DNA of 64,000 nt from Actinoplanes sp. M2I2 (GCF_023544445.1 NZ_JALPVJ010000005.1:644241-708240); one strand, 5' to 3'. Positions 8,100-17,886 are shown, counted from the stretch's first letter. The notes: generated from the letters alone by a model not told the origin. Made by a program: numbers and translations.

Positions 8100-9377
8100 A
8101 TGCTGCTCAGCCCGCTGGATCACCGTTGTGCCATGAGCCCTTCGACCCAGCCGGCACAGGCGGTCCCTCCGACCCGGCGCGACTCCCCGGTGCTCGACGT
8201 GGTCGTTCCGGTCTACAACGAGGAGATCGACCTCGAGCCCTGCGTGCGGCGCCTGCACGCGTACCTGAGTGACTCGTTCCCCTACCGTTTCCGGATCACC
8301 ATCGCCGACAACGCGAGCACCGACTCGACACCCGACGTGGCCGGCCGGCTCGCCTCCGACCTGCCCGGGGTGACGTCGGTGCGGCTGACCGGGAAGGGCC
8401 GGGGGCGGGCGCTGAAATACGCCTGGACGCAGTCGGACGCGGCGGTGCTGGCCTATCTGGACGTCGACCTCTCGACCGATCTCGGTGCGCTGCTCCCGCT
8501 GGTCGCACCGCTGATCAGCGGGCATTCCGACCTGGCCATCGGTACGCGGCTGGCCCGCGGCTCGCGGGTGGTGCGGGGCGCCAAGCGGGAGTTCATCTCG
8601 CGCAGCTACAACCTCATCCTGCGAGGCACGCTGGCCGCGCGATTCTCCGACGCGCAGTGCGGCTTCAAGGCGATCAGGTCGGACGTGGCGGCGCGCCTGC
8701 TGCCGATCGTGGAGGACACCGGATGGTTCTTCGACACCGAGATGCTGGTGCTGGCCGAGCGGGCCGGCCTGCGCATCCACGAGGTGCCGGTCGACTGGGT
8801 GGACGACCCCGACAGCCGGGTCGACATCGTGCCGACGGCCGTGGCCGATCTCCGGGGCATCGTGCGCCTGCTGCGCGCCCTCGGCTCGGGCCGGTTACCG
8901 CTGGCCGCGCTGCGCGACCAGCTGGGCCGTGACCCGCTTCCGGTGGCCGGCGTGCCCGCCGGTCTGACCGCCCAGCTGATCCGCTTCGCCGCCGTGGGCG
9001 TGGCCAGCACGCTCGCCTACCTGGCCCTGTACGCCACGTTCCGGCTCGGCCTCGGTCCACAAGGGGCGAACTTCGCAGCCCTGCTCCTCACGGCGATCGG
9101 CAACACCGCGGCCAACCGCCGGCTGACCTTCGGCGTCCGGGGCACCGACGGCGCCTGGCGCCACCAGGCCCAGGGCCTGATCGTGTTCGGCGTGGGGTTG
9201 GGGCTCACCAGCGGCGCTCTGGCCTTGCTCGGCGCTCTGCACTCCGCACCGGCCAAGCCGATCGAACTGACCGTCCTGGTCATCGCCAACCTGCTGGCCA
9301 CCGCCGTCCGCTTTCTGCTGCTGCGCATCTGGGTCTTCCGCTCCCGCCCCGCCCACCCAGCCGAAACGACAGCCTGA
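8100..9377 (+). CDS. Bifunctional GT2 glycosyltransferase / GtrA-like membrane protein
   Basis: 425 residues. The N-terminal ~250 residues form a GT2 catalytic domain of the dolichol-phosphate mannosyltransferase type (VVVPVYNEEIDL, IADNASTDSTPDVA, AYLDVDLSTDL, QCGFKAIRSDVA, WFFDTEMLVLA). The C-terminal ~130 residues form a four-helix GtrA domain (LIRFAAVGVASTLAYLALY, NTAANRRLTFGV). The enzyme probably transfers a sugar from a nucleotide donor to polyprenyl phosphate, and the GtrA part may flip or anchor the product. GGGAGG ends ~7 nt before ATG 8100; ATG 8133 is a possible shorter start. The GT39 enzyme upstream is a natural user of the product, although a terminator separates the genes. Confidence 0.9.
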   Translation: MLLSPLDHRCAMSPSTQPAQAVPPTRRDSPVLDVVVPVYNEEIDLEPCVRRLHAYLSDSFPYRFRITIADNASTDSTPDVAGRLASDLPGVTSVRLTGKGRGRALKYAWTQSDAAVLAYLDVDLSTDLGALLPLVAPLISGHSDLAIGTRLARGSRVVRGAKREFISRSYNLILRGTLAARFSDAQCGFKAIRSDVAARLLPIVEDTGWFFDTEMLVLAERAGLRIHEVPVDWVDDPDSRVDIVPTAVADLRGIVRLLRALGSGRLPLAALRDQLGRDPLPVAGVPAGLTAQLIRFAAVGVASTLAYLALYATFRLGLGPQGANFAALLLTAIGNTAANRRLTFGVRGTDGAWRHQAQGLIVFGVGLGLTSGALALLGALHSAPAKPIELTVLVIANLLATAVRFLLLRIWVFRSRPAHPAETTA

Positions 9378-9507
9378 TCCCCGACGACAGCGGCGCCTCA
9401 GCCCACGAAACGACAGTCTGACCCCCGGACGACAGCGACGCCTGGTCCGTTGGAGAGCCAAGAGCCTGATCCTCCACCCACAGCGACCCCCGACCCACCG
9501 AGACGTG

Positions 9508-9732
9508 GACGAACCGCGACACCTCAGCCCGATCGACGGGGTAACGCCGGGCGGACAAGGTGCCCCGACCCACGGGAACGCCAGCCAGGTCTCCGACAAA
9601 CCGCGACACCCCGACCCGATCCACGAGCGACAGCGTGATCTCCCACCACAGTGACGCCCGACCCGCAGTGACGACGCCCAGCCCTCCGACGAACCGCGAC
9701 ACCTCGGCCCGATCGACGGAGTATTGCCGGGC
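9508..9732. repeat. Decayed ~90-bp tandem repeats in a 377-bp gene-free gap
   Basis: The space between 9378 and 9754 holds no convincing gene. It contains three imperfect copies of a unit whose core reads CGACACC(T/C)C followed by (A/G)(A/G)CCCGATC, starting at 9508, 9595 and 9688 (steps of 87 and 93 bp). Copies 1 and 3 match over ~45 bp. Weaker traces (GACGACAGCG, ACGACAGTCTGA) extend back to 9378. One reverse frame stays open and would give a peptide repeating VSRFVG and VGRGSL, but it has no start signal or family likeness. Confidence 0.7.
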
Positions 9733-9754
9733 CGACGAGACGCCAGGACTGGCG

Positions 9755-10066
9755 TCAGTAATCCGGCGGTAGCTGGTCGGGCGTGATGCGGCGGGGACGG
9801 CCGGACGGGCGGCGGAGCACCGCGGCCGCGACGACCACGGTGGCGAAGAAGGCGGCCGCGGCCGCGGCGACCCACCAGCCGAGGACGCCGAGGATCAGGG
9901 CGGCGACCCAGATGACGACGGCGGTGAGGATCAGGGACAGGGACGGCCGTCTGGCCGGGGGCGACTCAAGCCGGCCGCTGGTCATCCGGGCGCAGAATTC
10001 GGGATCGTCACGGCGAAGCTGACGCTCGAGCTGCGCCAGGCGTCGGCTGTCTTCCCTGCTCAACAC
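9755..10066 (-). CDS. DUF3040-type small membrane protein
   Basis: 103 residues. The N-terminal LSREDSRRLAQLERQLRRDDPEF matches the usual opening of actinobacterial DUF3040 proteins (a short amphipathic helix). Two adjacent membrane segments follow (residues ~45-85) and then a basic tail. GTG 10066 is chosen because GGAGGT lies 6 nt upstream. The longer frame reaching back to 10348 has no such signal and no family likeness. Function is unknown; the family is widespread in actinomycetes and usually stands alone. Confidence 0.82.
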   Translation of the reverse strand: MLSREDSRRLAQLERQLRRDDPEFCARMTSGRLESPPARRPSLSLILTAVVIWVAALILGVLGWWVAAAAAAFFATVVVAAAVLRRPSGRPRRITPDQLPPDY

Positions 10067-10370
10067 GTCGCCACCTCCGGTCGGGCCGCGGCCACACCCG
10101 ATCGGACGGCACGCCCTCCGATCCCTGCCATTGTTACTCACGCGTTGCGTTCCGGATACCACCAGAATTCCGCGCCGCTTACAGACCGGGACAAATCCCT
10201 CCCGACGACCCCGCACGCGCGCCCTCCATCCCACTTCATGGACGAGCAATCTCGCGAAGAGAGAGCCTCCCGGAGCCACGCCGGGGTGCCGCCCGCACTC
10301 CCCCGGGCCCACTGACTCACCGAGCGCTGACCTCAACGATGGCCTCATTCATCAGGCACCGACCAGCACC
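10067..10370. other. Gene-free interval
   Basis: Both strands were read for ~300 bp between two minus-strand genes. Only short, unsupported frames are present, the longest being a 60-codon minus frame at 10138-10320 with no recognisable domain. The segment should contain the promoter of the DUF3040 gene, but I see no clear -35/-10 pair. Confidence 0.5.
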
Positions 10371-11468
10371 TCACTCGAACGCGACCGTGGCCTCGGCGAC
10401 CTCTCGCGCCCGGGCCACCTCGCCCGCCTCCCCCTCGATCTGGTCACGACGCCGGGCCGAAAGCGAATCGAACGCCGTGACAGTGAGGTCGACCCGCTTG
10501 CGGCCGGACGTCTTGGCCCGCCACACGCCGGCGATCTCGCCGTCGACCAGGAGGGCCCCGGGGTTGCCGAGCGTGCGCCACACCTCTTTCTGCCGGCTCC
10601 GGTCGGGCACGAGGAGGTCGCGATCGCGGGCCTGCAGCAACGGATCCATCGGCGGAACAAAACGGACGCCGGCGGTGGGGGACGCGGACGTCAGCTCGTC
10701 GACCGCGCTCGTGGGCAGCCAGGCCTTGCGACCGTCCACCGCGACCTCGGTCAGCCGGTCGGCGGGCCAGACGGATTTCATCTCGGCGGTCGAGCTGCCG
10801 AAGTATTTCCCGACCTCGAGCGGACCAGCCGGGCCGAGGAAGCGCAGATAGGTCAGGATCAGCTGGTCGATGCCCTCGTTGACGTCCGGCCGGGGCGGCG
10901 CGCCGGGAATCGGGGCCAGCGTCGCGTCGCGGCCGCGGGACTGCACCTCGACGCCGCCGGCCAGGCCGGAGTGCTGCCAGACGTTGCCGGCGATGTGCCG
11001 GGCCCCGCAGCTGCGGCAGTCGTAGGTCAGCGAGCGCGGCACCCGCTTGCTCACCTCGGTGCTCACCTGACCGCGCGGCATCGGCTCGTGCACGACCTCG
11101 CGGAACGCCTCGGCGGTGACCCGGAAGGCCTCGAGCCCGAGTTTCATGCCGTCGGCGATCTGGCCGCTCTTGATGCGGGCCGAGGCGTCGGCGTCGCTGA
11201 CCGGCCACAGCTGCCGGACCAGGGCGGGCAGGTCGGCCCGGCGATGCTGGTGGGGCGCCCCGCGAGCCGCCCACACGGTGATCAGCCGGTCGTCGGCCGC
11301 GTCGGCGCTGGTGCGCGCGGCCAGCGCGACCTGGGCCGAACCGGGTGTGTACTCCTGCACGCCGAGATCGAGGACCGGGAGGTCGGCGGGGCGATCGGAG
11401 CTGCGCTCGGCCAGACCCAGCGCAGCCACCCGATAGGCCATTGCCCGGGCACGGTCGACGGTGACCAC
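10371..11468 (-). CDS. Winged-helix DNA-binding protein of the AlkZ/YcaQ-like family
   Basis: 365 residues, belonging by motif to the winged-helix family that includes the DNA glycosylases AlkZ and YcaQ. Those enzymes excise alkylated bases or unhook interstrand crosslinks. Seen here are ARTSADAADDRLITVWAARGAPH near the N-terminus, a four-cysteine/His-like element YDCRSCGARH in the middle, DQLILTYLRFLGPAGPLEVGKYF (winged-helix region), and a C-terminal domain with FVPPMDPLLQARDR and LLVDGEIAGVWRAK. Start GTG 11468 is preceded by GGAGGG 5 nt upstream. AlkZ family members use a Gln-x-Gln/Asp motif that I cannot place with certainty, so activity is unproven. Antibiotic producers often carry several paralogues. 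Confidence 0.8.
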   Translation of the reverse strand: MVTVDRARAMAYRVAALGLAERSSDRPADLPVLDLGVQEYTPGSAQVALAARTSADAADDRLITVWAARGAPHQHRRADLPALVRQLWPVSDADASARIKSGQIADGMKLGLEAFRVTAEAFREVVHEPMPRGQVSTEVSKRVPRSLTYDCRSCGARHIAGNVWQHSGLAGGVEVQSRGRDATLAPIPGAPPRPDVNEGIDQLILTYLRFLGPAGPLEVGKYFGSSTAEMKSVWPADRLTEVAVDGRKAWLPTSAVDELTSASPTAGVRFVPPMDPLLQARDRDLLVPDRSRQKEVWRTLGNPGALLVDGEIAGVWRAKTSGRKRVDLTVTAFDSLSARRRDQIEGEAGEVARAREVAEATVAFE

Positions 11469-11534
11469 GGCACCCTCCTCAAGGACGTCAGCACCTGCCC
11501 CGGAGGGGCACCTGACCACGGCCGGGGCGAAGCA

Positions 11535-12143
11535 TCAAGTGCGACGACCGTACCGCCGGGCTGCGACATTTTTCAGCCGGTCATGACGGCTGCCGGACCG
11601 GTTTCCGACCAGCTCCCAGGTGTCCAGCCGGCTCGAGCCGTGCGGTCCTTCCTGCAGGATCGGCGGTTCGCCGGTGAGCTGATAGCCGCAGCGCCGGGCG
11701 ACGGCGGTGCTGCCCACGTTGCGCGGGTCGATACGCAGCAGCAGCCGACTCAATTGCAGACTGCTCTGGGCGTACGCCGAAAGCAGTGACAACGCGCCCG
11801 ACGCGAGCCCGCGCCGACGCTCCCGGGCGTCCACCAGATAACCCAGCTCGGCCTCCTTGAGGCCGAGGTCGACGCCGTAGAGCAGCACCTCACCGAGGGG
11901 CCGGCCGCCGTCGGAGGTGATGGCGAGCTGGATCCGCTGCCCGGTGACGCGATTTTGATAGCACCGCTTCAGATAGGCGATGCCGGCCTCGACGTCGAAG
12001 GGCGACGGCATCGGCGTCCACCGGGCGATCTCCGGCTCGTCCAGCATGCGGACCAGGTCGTCCAGGTCGTCGGAGCGCCATTCGCGCAGCACGAGACCGT
12101 CGCCCGTCAGGGTGAGCGGAAAAGGCAGACGGCTGGCGGCCAT
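11535..12143 (-). CDS. GNAT-family N-acetyltransferase (RimJ/RimL-like)
   Basis: 202 residues. The fold is indicated by LVLREWRSDDLDDLVRMLDEPEIARW (beta1-alpha1), AELGYLVDARERRRGLASGAL (acetyl-CoA pyrophosphate loop, R-R-x-G-L-A form) and LLLRIDPRNVGSTAVARRCGY (classic RimJ/RimL tail). It probably acetylates an amine on a small molecule or protein N-terminus; the substrate is unknown. Start ATG 12143 is preceded by AGGA at suitable distance, whereas the longer frame to 12215 has a poor site. It runs divergently from the TetR gene, which could regulate it. Confidence 0.87.
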   Translation of the reverse strand: MAASRLPFPLTLTGDGLVLREWRSDDLDDLVRMLDEPEIARWTPMPSPFDVEAGIAYLKRCYQNRVTGQRIQLAITSDGGRPLGEVLLYGVDLGLKEAELGYLVDARERRRGLASGALSLLSAYAQSSLQLSRLLLRIDPRNVGSTAVARRCGYQLTGEPPILQEGPHGSSRLDTWELVGNRSGSRHDRLKNVAARRYGRRT

Positions 12144-12337
12144 GATGGGATCCTGCCCGGAAGGACCGGTTCCGGCCAGTAGCGCAGCATATGAAACGCG
12201 TGAGTGATTGGTCATGCCCGAAACGTCGGATAGCCGCTACCGTCGGCGACGGATTCGCGAGATGATGCCCGGATCCGCGCCATGTGTGGCCAATGTGGAG
12301 GGTTGGTGCGTGCTCCGATCCCGCTGGTCGTACCGTA

Positions 12338-12982
12338 GTGGCCGTGGAGGGACGAACCGCAGCGACGACCCGGCGAGGGGAGACCTACGCCGGGCTGTCC
12401 CGTGCGCAGCGGGCCGGCGAGAGGCGGGCCCGGATCGTCGCCTCGGCGGTGCAGCTCTTCGGCACCCGCGACTACGAGGACGTCACCGTCGCCGACGTCT
12501 GCACCACCGCCCGGGTGTCCAAAAGGTACTTCTACGAGCATTTCGACGACCGGGCCGACCTGTTGCTCAAGGTGAACCGCGAGCAGAACGAGTGGTTGCT
12601 CCGCGGTGTCGCGGCCGCCGTGCCGGCCGAGCCGGCGAGCCTGGCCGAGGTGTTCCGGCCGGCGCTGCACATCCTGGTCGGCATGCTGAAGAGCAACCCG
12701 GAAAGCGCCCGGGTGATCTATGTGAACGCGCCCCGCATGGAGAGCCGCCGCCGTGGGGTGCTGCGCGAGGACGCCCAGTTCGTCGCGGCCGTGCTGCGGC
12801 GGGCCGGGGGCACCCCGCGGGACCAGGTCGGGTACGACCGGACGCTGCTCGCCCTGGTGGCCGGGCTCAGCGAGGTGATCATCGACTGGATCGCCCAGGA
12901 CATGACCGGCGACCAGGACGACCTGGCCGAGCACCTGACCGGCATAGCGCTCGCCCTCGCCGCCACCGCCGTCTCCCTCTGA
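12338..12982 (+). CDS. TetR-family transcriptional regulator
   Basis: 214 residues from GTG 12338. The N-terminal helix-turn-helix is clear: RRARIVASAVQLFGTRDYEDV followed by TVADVCTTARVSKRYFYEHF. The ligand-binding domain that follows is unremarkable. No strong ribosome-binding site separates GTG 12338 from GTG 12344 or ATG 12284, so the start is uncertain. Likely targets are itself and the divergent acetyltransferase. Its 3' end lies 6 bp from the convergent reductase gene. Confidence 0.88.
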   Translation: MAVEGRTAATTRRGETYAGLSRAQRAGERRARIVASAVQLFGTRDYEDVTVADVCTTARVSKRYFYEHFDDRADLLLKVNREQNEWLLRGVAAAVPAEPASLAEVFRPALHILVGMLKSNPESARVIYVNAPRMESRRRGVLREDAQFVAAVLRRAGGTPRDQVGYDRTLLALVAGLSEVIIDWIAQDMTGDQDDLAEHLTGIALALAATAVSL

Positions 12983-12988
12983 CCCACG

Positions 12989-14227
12989 TCAGAGCCGGCG
13001 GGCGGTGATCTCCACTCCGGCGGCTCGCAGACGGGTGACCAGCGCGTCGCCGAGGGCCGTGGCCGGGGTCAGCACGCCGCCGTCGGAGGGCGGCAGGGCG
13101 TCGCGGTCGTGGACCAGCGTGAGGGCCGACTCGCCGAGCATGATCGCGGTGGCCGCATAACCGGGATCGCCCTGCGCGCGGAAGCGGGCCGTGTAGCGCG
13201 CACCGGTCGTCGTGGTCGTGAAGAAGTCGACGGTGAAGTGGCCGTCGCGCTGCACCTTCTCGCTGGGCCCGCCGCCCGGCTTGGGCAGCACCCGGTCGAG
13301 CACGAACCTGGTCGGCGGTAGCATCAGCCCCGCGACCAGGGCGCCGAAGCCGAGCTTGACGCCGTTGGCGATCAGCGGCGAGAGCGGCGAGGCGCCGACG
13401 CTCAGCAGCTCCCGGTAGCGGAACCGGCGACCGTACCGATGGTCACGCAAGGCGTTGCTGCGCCGCACGACCCGGGTGTTGTACGAGGACATGAAGAACG
13501 GCGCGAGCGTGCCTCGCAGCCGGGGGTCGACCTCGGCGGCCTTGACGGTGGCCACGTCGCTCTGCCGGCCGAGGTCGGGCTCACCGGCCCGGTCGGGGCT
13601 CAGCGAGTACGGGCTGGCGGCGGTGCGGCGCAGGCTGCGATCCTTCTTCATCACGTCGAGCTGGTGCCGCAGCGTGTCGAAGGTGCCGCCGCTGACGCCC
13701 CCGCTCATGCTGGTCACGACCATGGTGGTGTCGGTGAGCTCCCCCGCGCCGTCGGCCGCGACCTGCCCGGCCAGGACGTGCACGCCGATGTCGGAGGGAA
13801 TCGAGTCGAAGCCGCACGAGTGCACGATCCGCGCGCCGGTCCGGCGAGCCCGCTCGTGGTTGGCGTCGATGCTGCGACGGGCGAACAGGACCTCGCCGGT
13901 CAGATCCACGTAGTCGGTGCCGGCATCGGCGCAGGCCGTGGCCAGCGCGGCGCCGTATTTCAGGTACGGCCCGACGGTGCTGATCACGACGCGGGTCGAA
14001 GCCGCCATCCGGGCCAGCGCGTCGGCGTCGTCCGCGTCGGCCACCAGGATCGGCCAGTCGACGCCCAGCTTGTCGCGGACGGCGGCCACCCGGGACTCGG
14101 AACGGCCGGCCAGGGCGACCCGGGTGCCGGGCTCCGCGTGCCCGGCCAGATACCGCGCGGTCAGGACGCCGACGAAACCGGAGGCGCCGTAGACGACGAT
14201 GTCATGATCCCGGACCTGATCGCTCAT
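12989..14227 (-). CDS. Saccharopine dehydrogenase-like NAD(P)-binding reductase
   Basis: 412 residues. The N-terminal Rossmann fold reads HDIVVYGASGFVGVLTARYLA, followed by ALAGRSESRVAAV and VISTVGPYLKYG. The middle has YVDLTGEVLFARR, HSCGFDSIPSDIGVHVLA and SGGTFDTL. These are typical of the trans-acting enoyl reductase/saccharopine dehydrogenase-like group known from mycobacteria (Rv2449c type). Those proteins reduce lipid or polyketide intermediates or have unknown substrates. ATG 14227 is preceded by GGAGA 10 nt upstream. There are no pathway neighbours to narrow the substrate. Confidence 0.85.
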   Translation of the reverse strand: MSDQVRDHDIVVYGASGFVGVLTARYLAGHAEPGTRVALAGRSESRVAAVRDKLGVDWPILVADADDADALARMAASTRVVISTVGPYLKYGAALATACADAGTDYVDLTGEVLFARRSIDANHERARRTGARIVHSCGFDSIPSDIGVHVLAGQVAADGAGELTDTTMVVTSMSGGVSGGTFDTLRHQLDVMKKDRSLRRTAASPYSLSPDRAGEPDLGRQSDVATVKAAEVDPRLRGTLAPFFMSSYNTRVVRRSNALRDHRYGRRFRYRELLSVGASPLSPLIANGVKLGFGALVAGLMLPPTRFVLDRVLPKPGGGPSEKVQRDGHFTVDFFTTTTTGARYTARFRAQGDPGYAATAIMLGESALTLVHDRDALPPSDGGVLTPATALGDALVTRLRAAGVEITARRL

Positions 14228-14360
14228 GGTTGTGGATTCTCCATCAGTGCCCCCGGAGCCGCTCGACGGGTTTAGTCTCGATCCGATTGTTACCCTTCCG
14301 ATCCGGCCGGTGACCTGCGTGTACCGGCCCGGTCCGCGCGTCGCGGACCCCGCGGGCGGA

Positions 14361-15099
<739 letters not shown>

Positions 15100-15158
15100 G
15101 CCACCGGCGGACGGAAAATCGGCGGCGAGCGGCCGGAGCCGTGGATAGCTTCTTGGCC

Positions 15159-15530
15159 ATGACAGACACCTCGCTGCGCGACAGGCTGCGCCAGGCGCTG
15201 CCGACGGCCATGAAAGCCCGCGACCGGCCGGCGGTCTCGGCCCTGCGAGCGACCCTCGCGGCCCTCGACAACGCCGAGGCGGTCGTGCCGGCCGAGGGGT
15301 CGAGCCGCGGCCAGGCGATCGAGGAAGCGCCGGTCGGCGTGGGGGCGACCGAGGTGGCGCGGCGGCTTCTCGGCGAGGACGACGTGCTCCGGATCGTCCG
15401 CGCCGAGGCCGAGGAACGCGAGCGGGCCGCGGCCGAGTATCAGGCGCTCGGCCGCGAGGACCGGGCCGGGCAGCTGATCGCCGAGGCCACCGTGCTGCGA
15501 AGTCATCTGGGCGGCGACGGGTCGGCCTGA
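15159..15530 (+). CDS. GatB/YqeY-domain-like small protein
   Basis: 123 residues. MTDTSLRDRLRQALPTAMKARDRPAVSALRATLAALDNAEAV is the typical opening of the YqeY family (related to the tRNA-binding tail of GatB). The central part is more variable than usual, and the C-terminal half is helical with VLRIVRAEAEERERAAAEY. ATG 15159 gives normal family length; no strong ribosome-binding site is visible. Cellular role is not established for the family. Confidence 0.8.
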   Translation: MTDTSLRDRLRQALPTAMKARDRPAVSALRATLAALDNAEAVVPAEGSSRGQAIEEAPVGVGATEVARRLLGEDDVLRIVRAEAEERERAAAEYQALGREDRAGQLIAEATVLRSHLGGDGSA

Positions 15531-15539
15531 TTGCCGGCG

Positions 15540-16544
15540 TCAGGCGCGCGGGTCGATGTGCACCTTCGGCGCCGACCCGCGGCGTCGCCCGGCGAGCACC
15601 TCGGCCGCGTCGTCCAGCCCGACCGTCTCGGCGACCAGCGGCCTCGGGTCGACCGTCCCCGACGCGTACGCCTCGATGGTCTCGGCCAGGCCACCGGAGG
15701 CGCTCAGGACGCCGGCCACGGTCACGTCCTTGAGAACGGCCCGGCGGGTGTCCACGAAGGACGCTTCGGCCGCGATGCCGATGCAGACGACCCGCCCGCC
15801 GGGTTCGACGCGGTCGAGCGCGAAGGCCGGCAACGAGGGCGCGTTGGTGGCGTCGATGATCGCGTCGTACGGCACGGACGGCAGCTCGTCGCGCGTCCAC
15901 GCGTCGGTGAAGCCGAGCGACCGGGCGAAGGCCAGCGACTCGCCGGTCGCGCCCAGCAGGTGGACGTCGGCGCCGCCCGCCCGGGCGAACATGGCGACCA
16001 GCAGGCCGATCGTGCCGGGCCCCATGACCAGCACCGACCGGCCGGCCACGGGTCCGGCCGCCCGGACGGCGCGCAGCGCGTTGCCACCGGGCTCGACCAG
16101 CGCCCCGAGCGTGGCGTCGACCTCGTCGGGCAGCGGGTACAGCGCCTTCGCGGGCACCGGCAGGCGCTCGGCCAGCGCGCCCGGCCAGCCGTGGCGGATG
16201 CCGATCTCGTAGCGGTCGGCGCACAGGTGCTGCCGGCCGCCGGTGCAGCGCGCGCACTTCCCGCAGCCGAGCATGGTGTCGCCGGTGACCCGCCGGCCCA
16301 GCCACGACCGATCGACCCCCGGCCCGACGGCCGACACGACGCCGCTCCATTCGTGGCCGATCCGCACCGGGTACGTGGCGTCGCCGCTGGCCAGGTAGGC
16401 CATGTCGCCGCTGAGGAACTCCATGTCGGTGCCGCACACCCCGGCCCGCTCGACGTCGACGACCACTTCGCCGTCACCGGCCACGGGCGGCTCGACGTCG
16501 ACGACCTCGGCCTGCCCCGGCCCGTTGATCACGAATGCGCGCAT
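15540..16544 (-). CDS. Zinc-dependent medium-chain alcohol dehydrogenase
   Basis: 334 residues. The GroES-like N-terminal domain has VCGTDMEFLSGDM (catalytic Zn Cys), the GHEWSGVV motif and the structural zinc site region GCGKCARCTGGRQHLC. The Rossmann domain has VLVMGPGTIGLLVAMFARAGGADVHLLGA. It resembles threonine/sorbitol dehydrogenase-type enzymes that oxidise a secondary alcohol with NAD(P). Substrate unknown. ATG 16544 is the natural start for the family (MRAFVINGPGQAEVVDV). It stands between convergent and codirectional genes without an obvious pathway. Confidence 0.9.
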   Translation of the reverse strand: MRAFVINGPGQAEVVDVEPPVAGDGEVVVDVERAGVCGTDMEFLSGDMAYLASGDATYPVRIGHEWSGVVSAVGPGVDRSWLGRRVTGDTMLGCGKCARCTGGRQHLCADRYEIGIRHGWPGALAERLPVPAKALYPLPDEVDATLGALVEPGGNALRAVRAAGPVAGRSVLVMGPGTIGLLVAMFARAGGADVHLLGATGESLAFARSLGFTDAWTRDELPSVPYDAIIDATNAPSLPAFALDRVEPGGRVVCIGIAAEASFVDTRRAVLKDVTVAGVLSASGGLAETIEAYASGTVDPRPLVAETVGLDDAAEVLAGRRRGSAPKVHIDPRA

Positions 16545-16602
16545 GCGACCAGTCTGCCGCGCGTCGCCGGCCGGCGACCGTGAGGCCGCCGACAAGGCGC
16601 GC

Positions 16603-17784
16603 TCAGTGGGCCGGCTCCAGGTCGGCCCGGCGGGAGCGGGCCGAGGAAAAGCGCGGCTCGGCCAGGACGGCCAGCACGGCGACGGCGGAGAGGACCGCGC
16701 CGGCCAGCGCCGGGGTGCGAGGACCGCTGGTGGTGAGCAGGGCGCTGCCCAGCAACGCCCCGCCGGTGATGCCCACGTTGAAGGCCGTGGAGGTGCCGGC
16801 GGCGGCCATGTCGGTGGTGTTCGGGGCGACCTCCAGGACCCGCGCGCCGACGATCGAGGCGGCGCCGGACAGGGCGAAACCGGCGAACGCGGTGGCGGCC
16901 ACGGCCGTGATCTGGTGGGTGCCGAAGGTGAACTGGACGGCCAGGGCGACCGCCTGGACCGTCGTGATCACCAACCAGCTCCGCCAGCCCCAGCGGCCGA
17001 CGACCAGGCCGGCCACCAGCACGCCGAGCAGGCCGGCGATGCCGCGGAGCAGTAGGACGGGGCCCAGGGCCGACGGGTCGAGGCCGCTCACCCGGGTCAG
17101 GAACGGGTCGATGTAGGTGAAGGCGACGAAGGCCCCGGCGACCGTGATCGCGCTGGCCACGACGAGCATGCGGTAGCGACCGGCGTCGGGGGCCGTGCCC
17201 CGGTCGGCGTCGCTCGCGGCCCGCGGGCTCGGAGGCAACAGGGCCAGCACGACGACCAGGACGACGACGGCCAGAACACCGAGCGCCAGGAACGGCGGGC
17301 GCCAGCCGGCCCGCTGGCCCAGCCAGGTGCCCAGCGGGACGCCGACCAGCGGGGCGGTCGAACTGCCGGCGAACACCAGCGACACGGCCCGGCCGCGCAG
17401 GCGCTGCGGGAACAGTCCGGCCGCGGCCGGCGTGACGACCGCCCAGAACACGGACTGGCTCAGGGCGATCGCGACCCGCGCGCCCAGCAGCGACGCGTAG
17501 TTGACGGCCGCTGCGGAAAGCCCGGTCGCGACGGCGAACACGGCCAGGAGCACGACCAGCAGGCGGCGTCGCGGCCAGGCCGCGGTGAGCCGGGTGAGCG
17601 GGACCGTGGCGACCACGACGACGAACCCGTACGCGGTCACGAGCAGGCCGATCGACGACTCGCTGACGCCCAGGTCACCGGCCATCGCGGCGAGCAGGCC
17701 GATCGGCAGGGTCTCGACCGTGACGTAGATGAAGGCCCCGAGCGCCAGTGCCGCCAGCACCACCCAGGCACGCGTACGACTCAT
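16603..17784 (-). CDS. MFS transporter (DHA1/AraJ-like efflux type)
   Basis: 393 residues with about twelve hydrophobic segments. Family marks are PIGLLAAMAGDLGVSESSIGLLVTAYGF (helices 1-2) and a later VNYASLLGARVAIALSQSVFWAVV segment resembling sugar-efflux/arabinose-export (AraJ/YdhP-like) permeases. The substrate could be a drug or sugar. ATG 17784 is taken over the longer frame from 17814 because family members begin just before the first helix. It is divergent from the secreted protein gene at 17887, sharing ~100 bp of promoter DNA. Confidence 0.85.
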   Translation of the reverse strand: MSRTRAWVVLAALALGAFIYVTVETLPIGLLAAMAGDLGVSESSIGLLVTAYGFVVVVATVPLTRLTAAWPRRRLLVVLLAVFAVATGLSAAAVNYASLLGARVAIALSQSVFWAVVTPAAAGLFPQRLRGRAVSLVFAGSSTAPLVGVPLGTWLGQRAGWRPPFLALGVLAVVVLVVVLALLPPSPRAASDADRGTAPDAGRYRMLVVASAITVAGAFVAFTYIDPFLTRVSGLDPSALGPVLLLRGIAGLLGVLVAGLVVGRWGWRSWLVITTVQAVALAVQFTFGTHQITAVAATAFAGFALSGAASIVGARVLEVAPNTTDMAAAGTSTAFNVGITGGALLGSALLTTSGPRTPALAGAVLSAVAVLAVLAEPRFSSARSRRADLEPAH

Positions 17785-17886
17785 GAGGCCGACGCTATCC
17801 GGGACGTACGACAAGATCCCGCCGATCCACCAGTGGCGGGCGTTGATCCGTTCGGGGGATCAGCGCTCCTCACCCGCTCCCTTACG

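Noticed and set aside
9280..9702. Minus-strand frame with repeating VSRFVG...VGRGSL peptide
   Set aside because: It has no ribosome-binding site or homology, and it overlaps the 3' end of the GtrA-type gene antisense. It is better described as a frame through a DNA repeat tract.
10138..10320. 60-codon minus-strand ORF in the gap upstream of the DUF3040 gene
   Set aside because: It has no family likeness, no convincing start signal, and Cys/Trp content unlike its neighbours.
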